Assembly (NCBI GenBank): GCA_010202645.1
Contig: CP047920.1
Coordinates: forward strand, 310,001-374,000
Length of the DNA stretch: 64,000 nt
Reading direction: 5' to 3'
Source of the DNA: Candidatus Saccharibacteria bacterium oral taxon 488
GTDB taxonomy: Bacteria; Patescibacteriota; Saccharimonadia; Saccharimonadales; Saccharimonadaceae
Shown here: one piece after another, positions 16,570-24,238 of the stretch
Position numbering within the stretch: position 1 is the first letter of the stretch
Layout of the letters: each line of letters begins with the position of its first letter
Notes under the pieces: generated by a model
Database searches by the model: none
Told to the model about the DNA's origin: nothing
Seen by the model: the letters and a program-made list of their open reading frames with translations, nothing else
Program-made: the position numbers and the translations under genes

Positions 16570-17073
16570 CTACCGTAGTTTTGTTATCATTTCTACTTCG
16601 CGGGCCGTAAGGCCATATTTTTCATAGAACGCTATGGCGCGCTGGTTACCGCTCAGCACTTTTAACCGTAAGGTATCGCAATTTTTACTCTGGAAATAAT
16701 GCTTCATTTCATCCAGCAAGGCTCGCCCGATACCGCTGCCGCGCTGCTCTGGCTCGACATAGAGCAGTCCGATCCAGCCATCTTTTCGCGGTGCATGCAC
16801 CGCATCGAACACGGCGTCCTGACCAGGTTGATGATCGATAATCACGCCCTGAATAAAGCCGACCACCTGGCCGTTCTCCTCGGCAACATACATCGCGCCG
16901 TCCATATCCTCACTATCGTCAATCATCCGCTGCATATAGCCGTGCGCGTCTCGCAGGTTAGCGAACGACAGCGACTCCGCCGCGTCGTCAACCTGCGCAA
17001 AATGCGCGTGTAGTTTAATCGCTAGCTTGTCGATTGCGGCGCGGTCTTCGGGGTGGAAGGGGCGGATTGTCAT
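16570..17073 (-). CDS. GNAT-family N-acetyltransferase
   Basis: A 167-residue single-domain acetyltransferase. The acetyl-CoA binding motif A is LLYVEPEQRGSGIGRALL (about 100-117), and motif B is LKVLSGNQRAIAFYEKYGL near 137-155. The N terminus (MTIRPFHPEDRAAIDKLA) is standard for the fold. The substrate is unknown; an amino group on a protein, antibiotic or small metabolite is expected. It stands alone between the exporter and the XRE regulator, so self-protection of the neighbouring RiPP locus is possible but purely conjectural. Confidence 0.9.
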   Translation of the reverse strand: MTIRPFHPEDRAAIDKLAIKLHAHFAQVDDAAESLSFANLRDAHGYMQRMIDDSEDMDGAMYVAEENGQVVGFIQGVIIDHQPGQDAVFDAVHAPRKDGWIGLLYVEPEQRGSGIGRALLDEMKHYFQSKNCDTLRLKVLSGNQRAIAFYEKYGLTAREVEMITKLR

Positions 17074-17191
17074 AATTATGTTCTGTATAAGATAGTCTGC
17101 CGTAAAGTTACTATTTTAGTTATAACACAAAATAGCCATAGATTCCGCGGTTGGTCGGCAGGTCTTTAGTGCTTAGGAGCAGAAAAGTATA

Positions 17192-17404
17192 TTATGTAAA
17201 TAAGGTGGGAATGGAGACTTTTAGCGCTTTGGCTATCCTGTCAATATTATCGACTGAAATATTTTGTTCGCCACGTTCTATTGCTCCTATATACGTTCGA
17301 TGAAGCCCGGCTTTATCTGCTAGTTGTTCCTGCGAAAAACCGCTCTTCTTGCGAAGCTCACGAACACGTTTTCCGAATAATCGTCTGACCCTAGGGACCG
17401 CCAT
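17192..17404 (-). CDS. XRE/C-protein-like transcriptional regulator
   Basis: A 70-residue protein that is essentially one helix-turn-helix domain, with the recognition region SQEQLADKAGLHRTYIGAIE followed by RGEQNISVDNIDRIAKAL. This is very close to the controller (C) proteins of restriction systems and other minimal XRE regulators, which bind as dimers. An inverted repeat overlapping its own -10 suggests autoregulation. It is divergent from the RiPP biosynthesis gene, with about 200 bp of shared upstream DNA, and is the obvious candidate regulator of that locus. No methyltransferase or endonuclease gene is nearby. Confidence 0.88.
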   Translation of the reverse strand: MAVPRVRRLFGKRVRELRKKSGFSQEQLADKAGLHRTYIGAIERGEQNISVDNIDRIAKALKVSIPTLFT

Positions 17405-17408
17405 TTGC

Positions 17409-17427
17409 TACTAAGCATATGTTAGTA
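17409..17427. promoter_or_regulatory. Candidate operator of the XRE regulator
   Basis: TACTAA (17409-17414) and TTAGTA (17422-17427) are perfect inverted half-sites 7 bp apart, with CATATG between them. The site begins 4 bp upstream of the regulator's start codon and covers its likely -10 (TATGCT on the reverse strand), so binding would repress transcription. Confidence 0.5.
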
Positions 17428-17483
17428 AAAATAATAGTTCCACACACAATAACTAGCAGATTTATATTTTTACAGATGAAATG

Positions 17484-17512
17484 ATGACAATAAATAGCAT
17501 TTATGTTATATT
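17484..17512 (+). promoter_or_regulatory. Promoter of the azole-peptide (TOMM) locus
   Basis: ATGACA (17484-17489), a 17-bp spacer and TATATT (17507-17512) form a plausible sigma-70-type promoter about 100 bp upstream of the biosynthesis gene. The leader then contains a 7-bp hairpin (CTCTGCG/CGCAGAG) and a strong AAGGAGG ribosome site. A structured leader with a strong ribosome site is unlike the leaderless pattern of the surrounding genes. Confidence 0.6.
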
Positions 17513-17612
17513 CCTACATAGGGGTCGTAGGCTGTTCTCTGCGCACGCAGAGTGTCTACTGGCTCCGTTCTTTCACATCGTTGTACTATCCAAAGTAAGG
17601 AGGTATTTGTAA

Positions 17613-19742
17613 ATGCTCAAGAGGCCGCTTCTCGCGGTTCCGGGTATCCCGAAAGATGATGGCATTAAGTTCATTATGTCCGACCGAGAGATCTTCTTGG
17701 GATCTGAAATAGCACCGATTGCTTGGAGTATTCTGGAATTGTGCAATGGAATGAACCCCATTCATGCAATTGCCGAACAGCTCTCAAGCATTGATGAAAA
17801 TTTCACGATAGGATTCTTGAATGACTTGAATTCGCTCGGTATTGTCATTGATAGTTGTGAGGTATACAAACACTTTCACGCAATCAGTGCAAACCCCATG
17901 ACCTATCCTTCTGATATTACGGATAAAGAAGTTATGAGTCATGTCAAGTCTCCGCGTATGAAAATCAAGGAGGGTGTCGAATTCTCATTCACCGCTGAAG
18001 ATAACCTCTCTAAGCTCACGGAGCTTCAGAGGCTTCGCTCTAGCTGTAGAAACTTCACCGGCGAGCCTCTATCTATTGAAGAGGTTGGCGTCTTGCTGAA
18101 TGTTGGCTACTCTTTTGAGAGGCATGCAGTCCCTTCCGCGGGCAATCTTTATCCGATGAAGATATTTGTCATTGCCCTAGAAGATCAAAAGGATTTTCCG
18201 GCTGGATATTATGAGTACGATAGTGAATGTGATCGTCTTATACTATTTAACGGAACTCCTGATTTTCAGCGGATTTCTCATGCATTTAATGCCGTAGGGT
18301 TGCCCTTTGGCGCGAGCGTGATGCTTGTGATTGCTGCCGATGCAAATCGCCAGCCGTACAAGTACTCAAACTTGGGGTATCGCTTTATGGCTATTGAAGC
18401 GGGTGAAATTGCTCAGAATATTGCCCTTGGGGCGATAGAATCTGGCATGGATACCTGTCTTCTCGGGGGCATGAGAGAAAAAGAAGTCTCTGATGAGCTG
18501 CAACTTGAGGGCTGTCTCTTATTCCTTGCAATTGCGCTTGGTAAATCTGCTGGTGCAGAAGTAAGAACAGAACGATCTTTGCTCTCTCGGCTAGAGGATG
18601 AAGTTGTCGGAGATGTAAAGCCAGTTCGTCGCGTCTGGCTTACCGACAACACACTATCCAATGACTACGGTAAGTCATATTTCCAGTTTTTGTCCGTTGC
18701 ACAGAATGGTCAAATCGCAAGTGGGATATCGACATCGTGGTCTGATGCGAGGCTTAAGGCCATAGCCGAAGGTTATGAGAGACAGCGTTCAACAGACGTA
18801 TTCTACGATGTCTATTCATCGGCTCAAAACCTTCCAGGTCCGTGGCTTGATCCTCGAGTTGCTGCGCCTCTCACTGATGCGCAGTATATCCGGCTTCCGC
18901 ATTTGCAAAAGTTCAATGAGGATCTGGAAATTGAGTGGATCAGAGGAGTAAATCACAAAGGAGAGGCGGTATTCGTACCGATCGACTTGGTGTTTTATTC
19001 CATGGAAAACCTTGGTAGAAAGTTGGTAGTGGATACCTGCTCTTCGGGGTTCGCCGCCTATACTAATTTCGAAGAGGCTGTTAATCGAGGTCTCCTAGAG
19101 CTCATTGAGCGTGACGGTTTGATGCGAAGCTGGTACGAAAAGCGCAGTCCGCATAAGTTGGATCCTGCGGTTTTGCCAACTCATTTGCGAAACAGAATGG
19201 AATACTGGAAAGACCGAGGGTACAACATAGTTGTACTTGATCTGAGCCAGAAAGGGGTTATTATCATTGAGGTGGTAATAATTTCTGATTCGTACCCCTG
19301 TTTCGTAAGTGGCGCATCCAGCTCGCTTGATACGTTTGAGGAAGCCACTATCAAGGCTTTTCAGGAGGCTGAGTCTCGTTTGATCTATGGGTTAAACGCT
19401 CAGAAGCCACGAAGACTGATTCCACGTCATGTTCATAGTGTTCTTGATCATGAGATGCTTTACGCTCAATCAAAGCAATACCATGAGTATGTGAGGTTTC
19501 TGTTCGGAGGTAAAACTTTGGACAGAGTTCCTGTACCAACAGCATCAATTGATACCTTGAAAAAGGAGCTGGAGATTGTTGCGGTGGATGTCTCTGAGAA
19601 ACACTCGATACTGAAAGTAGCTAAGGTGTTGAGTTGCAAGCTGATACCAATTAGCTTTGGATTTGGCACTGGACACTATTCTCATCATTCTCTGACTGGG
19701 GTGGCACGAGGCGACAGTCTTATGCCACACTACTTTGCTTGA
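17613..19742 (+). CDS. RRE-dehydrogenase-YcaO fusion: azole RiPP synthetase
   Basis: A 709-residue, three-part enzyme. Residues 20-85 resemble a PqqD-like RiPP recognition element (IAPIAWSILELCNG, then FLNDLNSLGIVID), which would bind a leader peptide. Residues 135-320 match SagB-type flavin dehydrogenases: RLRSSCRNF, VPSAGNLYPMK, then AIEAGEIAQNIALGA; these oxidise azolines to azoles. Residues 345-709 are a YcaO domain: AIAEGYER (384-391), LLELIERDGLMRSW (494-507) and AFQEAESR (582-589), the glutamates that bind Mg-ATP for cyclodehydration of Cys/Ser/Thr. The C terminus ends MPHYFA rather than the usual Pro-rich tail. No separate E1-like (SagC) partner is present. The strong ribosome site, different codon use and lower GC suggest transfer. 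Confidence 0.9.
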   Translation: MLKRPLLAVPGIPKDDGIKFIMSDREIFLGSEIAPIAWSILELCNGMNPIHAIAEQLSSIDENFTIGFLNDLNSLGIVIDSCEVYKHFHAISANPMTYPSDITDKEVMSHVKSPRMKIKEGVEFSFTAEDNLSKLTELQRLRSSCRNFTGEPLSIEEVGVLLNVGYSFERHAVPSAGNLYPMKIFVIALEDQKDFPAGYYEYDSECDRLILFNGTPDFQRISHAFNAVGLPFGASVMLVIAADANRQPYKYSNLGYRFMAIEAGEIAQNIALGAIESGMDTCLLGGMREKEVSDELQLEGCLLFLAIALGKSAGAEVRTERSLLSRLEDEVVGDVKPVRRVWLTDNTLSNDYGKSYFQFLSVAQNGQIASGISTSWSDARLKAIAEGYERQRSTDVFYDVYSSAQNLPGPWLDPRVAAPLTDAQYIRLPHLQKFNEDLEIEWIRGVNHKGEAVFVPIDLVFYSMENLGRKLVVDTCSSGFAAYTNFEEAVNRGLLELIERDGLMRSWYEKRSPHKLDPAVLPTHLRNRMEYWKDRGYNIVVLDLSQKGVIIIEVVIISDSYPCFVSGASSSLDTFEEATIKAFQEAESRLIYGLNAQKPRRLIPRHVHSVLDHEMLYAQSKQYHEYVRFLFGGKTLDRVPVPTASIDTLKKELEIVAVDVSEKHSILKVAKVLSCKLIPISFGFGTGHYSHHSLTGVARGDSLMPHYFA

Positions 19743-19813
19743 GTCTATTTTACACTGATATGCGATTGTGTTTTGATGGATTCGCGAATCCAAACAGAAA
19801 GGAGGTGATTTAC

Positions 19814-20014
19814 ATGTACACCGAAACTCTCTCGACCATTACAGTGGCTGTGTCTCCACTGTCGCGAATCATGGCCAGTGGTGGCGGAAGTCACTGTGGC
19901 GGCGGTTCCGGCGGTGGAAACTGTGGTAACGGTGGTGGTAGCGGTTGTGCTGGCGGTAGCTGTGGCTCCGGGTGCGGAGGCGGCAGCAGCTGTGGCAGTG
20001 GCTGCGGCAAGTGA
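19814..20014 (+). CDS. Gly/Ser/Cys-rich azole RiPP precursor peptide
   Basis: This 66-residue peptide has a short leader (about residues 1-21, MYTETLSTITVAVSPLSRIM). Its core is built only of Gly, Ser, Cys and a few Asn, His, Ala and Lys. Seven cysteines (28, 37, 45, 50, 54, 60, 64) sit in GSC, SSC, GSGC and NCG contexts, with Gly runs between them. That design resembles the core of microcin B17, whose Cys and Ser become thiazoles and oxazoles. I chose the ATG at 19814 because AAAGGAGGTGA, a full anti-Shine-Dalgarno match, precedes it; upstream in-frame codons belong to the intergenic region. It lies 71 bp after the biosynthesis gene and before a terminator. A DNA gyrase poison, cytolysin or signal are possible roles; none can be assigned. 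Confidence 0.85.
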   Translation: MYTETLSTITVAVSPLSRIMASGGGSHCGGGSGGGNCGNGGGSGCAGGSCGSGCGGGSSCGSGCGK

Positions 20015-20060
20015 TGCCGATACTACAACGAAGATAAGACGTAGCTAAAACTACGCCCCC

Positions 20061-20097
20061 GTCCCCGTCGTTACGCATATCACGATGGGGACTTTTC
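20061..20097. terminator. Terminator of the TOMM locus (probably bidirectional)
   Basis: GTCCCCGTCGT (20061-20071) pairs with ACGATGGGGAC (20082-20092) and is followed by TTTTC. A smaller GTAG/CTAC hairpin lies just before it. It closes the precursor transcript, and its right arm overlaps the last codons of the convergent metallopeptidase gene. Confidence 0.85.
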
Positions 20098-20766
20098 AAT
20101 ATCCGGAGTGAAATCTCTATAGCTAGCAAAAGTTGCTTGTGCAATCGTTTGATTGGTTTTTAGTAAATATTGTTTCACGAAGTAATAACCTAGTTTATAG
20201 CCTGTCCAGCGTGGTAAATTATCATTGCCAGTATAAAATATTGTATTATAGTCATAAGCCGTGTTGTTAAAGTTGTTTTTTAGTGTCGCTACCATAGCGT
20301 TAACTTCTTTTTGTTTGGTATTTTGTATTTTACGCAGGAAGAACTGTTTATTGTACTGCTTAAACCTATTCATCGCTTCCTCTTCAAGTACAACCGCCAA
20401 TCCCTCCAATATCATACCATCAAACATTGTCTCGGCATATTCTGGAACTTTCTCCCAGCGCAAAGAATGTGCCAACTCGTGGCATATTGTCTCAAAAACA
20501 AAATCTTCGTTAATTTGGTGCTGATGTTTATTAACAGACAGCATAATGAGACGCGAGTTATGTGTTCTACCTGCAATTCCGTCCTCGGTGATGGTTGGTA
20601 ATAAGAAAGACGGAGTAATCACGACCATATCGACGTTATAATTGAATTGTTGAAACATTTCTGAGATAAATACCTCGGCTTTTTTAGTTGCCTGGCGAAA
20701 TATGAAACAGTCGGTGTCGTTAAAAATATGATTAGCATTGGCGATGTGAAGATAAATTTTGCCCAT
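20080..20766 (-). CDS. DUF2268-like zinc metallopeptidase (HELAH)
   Basis: A 228-residue protein with ICHELAHSLRWE near residues 95-106, a gluzincin HExxH motif, and downstream GLAVVLEEE and WTGYKLGYYFV, which fit the DUF2268 (YjaZ-like) family. No signal peptide is apparent, so it probably acts in the cytoplasm. TATAAT ends 6 nt before the second in-frame ATG (20766), which I took as the start. It faces the RiPP locus end-to-end. RiPP leaders are sometimes removed by metallopeptidases, so a role in maturation is possible, but the opposite orientation and own promoter do not require it. Confidence 0.8.
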   Translation of the reverse strand: MGKIYLHIANANHIFNDTDCFIFRQATKKAEVFISEMFQQFNYNVDMVVITPSFLLPTITEDGIAGRTHNSRLIMLSVNKHQHQINEDFVFETICHELAHSLRWEKVPEYAETMFDGMILEGLAVVLEEEAMNRFKQYNKQFFLRKIQNTKQKEVNAMVATLKNNFNNTAYDYNTIFYTGNDNLPRWTGYKLGYYFVKQYLLKTNQTIAQATFASYRDFTPDIEKSPS

Positions 20767-20931
20767 GGGCATATTATAGAAAAAAAGTGTGAATATGACC
20801 AGTTTCAGAGATTTGAGGCGTAGTATGGTGAAACAGTCCTACAACATGTTTCTTTCATTGCCGCGGAAATAGAACGTTGCCAGCGGGATTTTTGATGAGG
20901 AGTGTGGGGGTCTTTGTAGCTCAGACTCCAC

Positions 20932-20963
20932 AAAAATAGCTCGCCACCAGAGGTAAGCGAGCT
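20932..20963 (-). terminator. Terminator downstream of tRNA-Glu
   Basis: On the reverse strand AGCTCGC pairs with GCGAGCT around a 12-nt loop and is followed by ATTTTTG. It lies about 35 nt beyond the 3' end of tRNA-Glu. The stretch 20767-20931 between it and the metallopeptidase start shows no gene. Confidence 0.8.
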
Positions 20964-20996
20964 GTTTCAAATCCGAACGGAACATACATCCCTGTA

Positions 20997-21071
20997 TGGT
21001 GACCCTACCGGGAATCGAACCCGGGTTGCTGGGATGAGAACCCAGTGTCCTAACCGCTAGACGATAGGGCC
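20997..21071 (-). tRNA. tRNA-Glu (CTC)
   Basis: A full cloverleaf with acceptor GGCCCTA/TAGGGTC, anticodon arm CTGGG-TTCTCAT-CCCAG giving anticodon CTC (Glu, codon GAG), and T arm with loop TTCGATT. Discriminator A and an encoded CCA end follow. Encoded CCA is also present on tRNA-Leu in this window. Confidence 0.96.
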
Positions 21072-21116
21072 GCGTCAAAGCTACCGGGCCATTATAGCAT
21101 GGTTAGCTGGGGGCGT

Positions 21117-21491
21117 CTAGCCCATCTTGTTGACGACGTCGATCAGCTTGCGGGGTGTGATGTCGGCCTTGATGAGATAGCCGTCGACGCGGTTTATGAT
21201 GGCGGACTTTGCGGCGTCGTCTTGCTCAAAGTTAGTCATGATGAGGATTTTACTGTTGGGAATCAGGTCGGTATCATCAGAGCGCAGAGCGTCCAAAATT
21301 TGGTCGCCGCGCTGTTCGGGCAGCATCAAGTCAAGGATAATCAAGTCAAACGGCTGACTCCGGGCCATGACTAGCCCGTCATTACCATCGACCACCCAGG
21401 TCACGTCGTAGCCGGCTTTTTGCAGGCTGCGCACATACATCTCGCCGATAAAGCGGTCGTCCTCAACGCACAAGATTGTTTTGATCGCCAT
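21117..21491 (-). CDS. Stand-alone response regulator receiver
   Basis: A 124-residue single receiver domain with acidic VEDD near the N terminus, phospho-acceptor in DLIILDLMLPEQRG, and lysine in GYLIKADI. There is no output domain, so it acts as a phosphate relay or through protein contacts. GAGGAGGG precedes the ATG. It follows the kinase gene by 12 nt, forming the second kinase/receiver pair in the window in which the receiver lacks a DNA-binding domain. Confidence 0.92.
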   Translation of the reverse strand: MAIKTILCVEDDRFIGEMYVRSLQKAGYDVTWVVDGNDGLVMARSQPFDLIILDLMLPEQRGDQILDALRSDDTDLIPNSKILIMTNFEQDDAAKSAIINRVDGYLIKADITPRKLIDVVNKMG

Positions 21492-21503
21492 ACTTCCCTC
21501 CTC

Positions 21504-23015
21504 TTATCCTCGATACATAGCGTGATTTTTTATCCAGCCGCCGCCCTGGCGGATCAGATTGCGATTGAGCTGTCCGTCCTCGAGTAGCTTGTCCTTGACG
21601 GCGGCGTACACCGGCACGGTAAACGAAAAGACTGAACCTTCGTTTTCTTTGGAGCGCGCGGTGATGTGGCCGCCATGGCTCTCGATAAAGGCCTTGCAGA
21701 TGTAGAGGCCGATGCCGGTGCCAGAGACGGTTTCGCGGCTGCGGTGCGAGCGGTAGAATTTGTGAAATAGATTTTTGACGACGCTCGGTGGCATGCCGAC
21801 GCCGTTGTCGGTGACGGAGACTTCGATAACATCGCCTTTTTGTTCGGCGCTGACCGAGACGGTGCCGCCCTCAAAGCTGTATTTGATGGCGTTATCGATG
21901 AGGTTGGAGATGACTTCGCTGATGCTGGAGCGGTCGGCGGCGATGGTCGGCAAGTCAGAGGGGATGCTGATGTTGAGCAAGCGGTGCTGCGTCGATGCGC
22001 GCAGCTGCATGTCGTCGGCGATCGAACCGTAGATGTCAGACAGCGAGTCCTCGGCGAGGTGGATACTGAGATGGTGGCGGTCGAACTTGGCGACGTTGAG
22101 AATGTTATTGATATAGCCAGACAGGCGGTTGGCGGAAACGGTCAGCCGCGCCAGCAGCTGCGGTTCATCGCCTTTCAGGCGGCCGGCCAGCTCCTCGGCG
22201 AGGACGTCGAGATAGCCGCGGATGATGGTGATCGGGCCGCGGAGTTCGTGGGCAGCGAAGGAGATGAAATTGAGGTCTTCTTCCTCGGGCAGGTACTGGG
22301 CCGAGCGGTCGATGAGGATGATGACGGTTTCGCCGGGTGCGTCTTTTTGGTAGGAGGCGATGATGTCAAAGAAGCGAGTTTTTTTGAAGGCACCGTTGGT
22401 AGTGGCAACGTGGCGCCAGGTACGCTCGGCGGAGAGCTGGCGGGCGTCGGCGTCACTGAGCCAGGCGTCGAGCGACTGCTCGTTGAGAAAATCCAGCGCC
22501 AGATACGGCTGGCCGTCGGCGTCAGTGGCAATTGGTGCAGCCTTGTTGGCGGAGATGATGCGTTTGGTGGGATCGAGGACGACGATGCCGCAGCTGGTGT
22601 GATTGAGCGCTTGGGTCAGTAGCGCGTCGGGACTTGGCGGCGGTGCGGGTTGAGCCGGCTCATCATAGATGAGTTCAAGGACGGTCTTGAAGCCGGTCTT
22701 GGCGTGCTGCTCGGCGTTTGGATTTGGTAGCGGCGTGGTGGTGCGCTCGCCGCGTTTATGGATCAGGGCGGTCAAGATATTATCCAGCGGCCGACCGGCA
22801 ATGATGATCAACATGGTCGAAAAAAGACTGCCGACGATGAAAATCGTACCAGTAATTAACCAGAACGCTGGGTGATTCCATGAAGTAGTACCAGTGATAC
22901 TAAGGACGACACCGCCGATGAGCGCCACCGCCATCTGCCCGGCCAGTGCGCAAGCGAACAACATGCGCCGGTGGTATCGTCGAAAGCTGCAAATTGACGT
23001 GCCGCCAGCTGTCAT
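21504..23015 (-). CDS. Sensor histidine kinase with PAS-like domain
   Basis: A 503-residue kinase with two TM helices (about 20-75) and a PAS-like region (ALNHTSCGIVVLDPTKRIISANKAA). HisKA carries FAAHELRGPITIIRGYLDVL, whose phospho-acceptor His sits in HELRGP rather than HELRTP. The ATPase part has NLIDNAIKYSF, DNGVGMP and GTGIGLYICKAF. The ATG at 23015 overlaps the upstream DUF3048 gene as ATGA, so the three genes DUF3048, kinase and receiver are one operon. The larger in-frame ORF starting at 23060 is less likely because it runs back into the upstream gene. Confidence 0.92.
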   Translation of the reverse strand: MTAGGTSICSFRRYHRRMLFACALAGQMAVALIGGVVLSITGTTSWNHPAFWLITGTIFIVGSLFSTMLIIIAGRPLDNILTALIHKRGERTTTPLPNPNAEQHAKTGFKTVLELIYDEPAQPAPPPSPDALLTQALNHTSCGIVVLDPTKRIISANKAAPIATDADGQPYLALDFLNEQSLDAWLSDADARQLSAERTWRHVATTNGAFKKTRFFDIIASYQKDAPGETVIILIDRSAQYLPEEEDLNFISFAAHELRGPITIIRGYLDVLAEELAGRLKGDEPQLLARLTVSANRLSGYINNILNVAKFDRHHLSIHLAEDSLSDIYGSIADDMQLRASTQHRLLNISIPSDLPTIAADRSSISEVISNLIDNAIKYSFEGGTVSVSAEQKGDVIEVSVTDNGVGMPPSVVKNLFHKFYRSHRSRETVSGTGIGLYICKAFIESHGGHITARSKENEGSVFSFTVPVYAAVKDKLLEDGQLNRNLIRQGGGWIKNHAMYRG

Positions 23016-24151
23016 CGCCACGTGACGGATCCCCGCCCGGGCGTAAACACGCCGATCCATGTTTGGCCGCGATTCAGGGTAAAGTCTTTACCATTTTCGT
23101 CAAGCAGTTTGAGCGGTGCGGTGAGGCTGTCTTTCTTCCAGGTGGCAGCCGTAGCGGTACCGTTTTGGAAGACGGTCGCCTTGCCCGAGCCAATGGTGAC
23201 GGTGTCCTCGTAGCCATCTGGCCCGACGCGTCGCTCGAGCGGTGCTTCGAGGGCGATGACGACGCGTGGGGCGATCTGGCCGCCTTCCCGGTCGGCGTGC
23301 GGTGCGCCAGCTAGCGAGCGTTTGTAGGTGTTGGTCGCTTTGTCATAGGCGTAAGCGGTGTTGTAGGTGCCGCTGCTAAAATTGAGCTGGATGGTGGTGG
23401 CATTTGGCGCTTCGGCCGGTTTGCCATCGCCACGCTTGAAGCCGGTAAATGATGACTCTTTGAAGCCTTTGGCGGCGTTGAGGGCATCAAGTTTCTCACC
23501 GGATGTGTAGACATTGTGTGGGGCACGGCGGTCGCTGGCCCGCCAGTAACTGCCGCCGTTAAAGAACTGGTCGATGTCGCGGTAGCTGTCGCTGCGGACG
23601 GTGTCGAGAGCGTTCGGGCTGCCGCCGACGTGGGCGATAGAGGCTTGGTACTGCGCGCCCCAGCTGAGATAGTAAAGGCGGAGGCTACGAACTGGGCCGA
23701 TGAGGGCTGGCTTGGCGCCTTGATAAACGGCGAGGAAGCGGGTGATGCCGCCCTCGGCAACCGCCTCGTAGACGATGCCAGCTCTTGATAAGCCGGACTG
23801 TGGCCGGGCATCAGGGCTGTTTTCGATCATGACGGCGGTGACGGGCTGCTTGGTGGCTGCTTCATCAGCAACCTCGAGGCCAGTGAGTGGTGAGTAGAAT
23901 TTGGTTGGCTTTTTCTTAGCGGCGAAAAACGGCAGACCACCGTCGTGCTGGACAGAATTGATAGCGACGATGAAAATACCAGCGATAACCAGCGAAGCGG
24001 TGATGAGGACAATCGCCCATAAGTGCTTTTTGCACCACTGGGCAAACGAGCGTTTTTTGGCCGGGGCGTTTGGTGATGCCGGCTCAAGTTTAGCTGATGT
24101 TACCGTCGGTTTTTGGGCCGCGGTGGCTGGGCGAGGATTCTTGATGTGCAT
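23012..24151 (-). CDS. DUF3048 (YerB-like) membrane-anchored protein
   Basis: A 379-residue protein with a basic, Pro/Ala-rich N terminus, one TM helix (about 47-68) and an extracytoplasmic domain. The motifs YSPLTGLEV, TAVMIENSPDARPQSGLSRAGIVYEA and IGPVRSLRLYYL are typical of DUF3048/YerB proteins, and the C-terminal third fits the associated DUF3048_C domain. The biochemical role of the family is unknown. TATACT ends exactly 6 nt before the ATG. It leads an operon with a sensor kinase, so it might supply that kinase's extracytoplasmic input. Confidence 0.92.
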   Translation of the reverse strand: MHIKNPRPATAAQKPTVTSAKLEPASPNAPAKKRSFAQWCKKHLWAIVLITASLVIAGIFIVAINSVQHDGGLPFFAAKKKPTKFYSPLTGLEVADEAATKQPVTAVMIENSPDARPQSGLSRAGIVYEAVAEGGITRFLAVYQGAKPALIGPVRSLRLYYLSWGAQYQASIAHVGGSPNALDTVRSDSYRDIDQFFNGGSYWRASDRRAPHNVYTSGEKLDALNAAKGFKESSFTGFKRGDGKPAEAPNATTIQLNFSSGTYNTAYAYDKATNTYKRSLAGAPHADREGGQIAPRVVIALEAPLERRVGPDGYEDTVTIGSGKATVFQNGTATAATWKKDSLTAPLKLLDENGKDFTLNRGQTWIGVFTPGRGSVTWR

Positions 24152-24238
24152 GGGTTTAGTATAGCATAAGCGACATATCCGGTAAACGGAACAATGCAGT
24201 GACTGATCGGCGTATTTCGGTATACAACCTGCCCCGAA

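Noticed and set aside
17192-17404. Restriction-modification controller
   Set aside because: The protein is C-protein-like but there is no methyltransferase or nuclease gene beside it; the divergent gene is a RiPP enzyme.
19739-19813. Longer N terminus for the precursor peptide (from 19739)
   Set aside because: The upstream codons lie before a full Shine-Dalgarno match that clearly serves the ATG at 19814.
20839-21078. 79-codon reverse ORF over tRNA-Glu
   Set aside because: It is read through the tRNA gene and its terminator.
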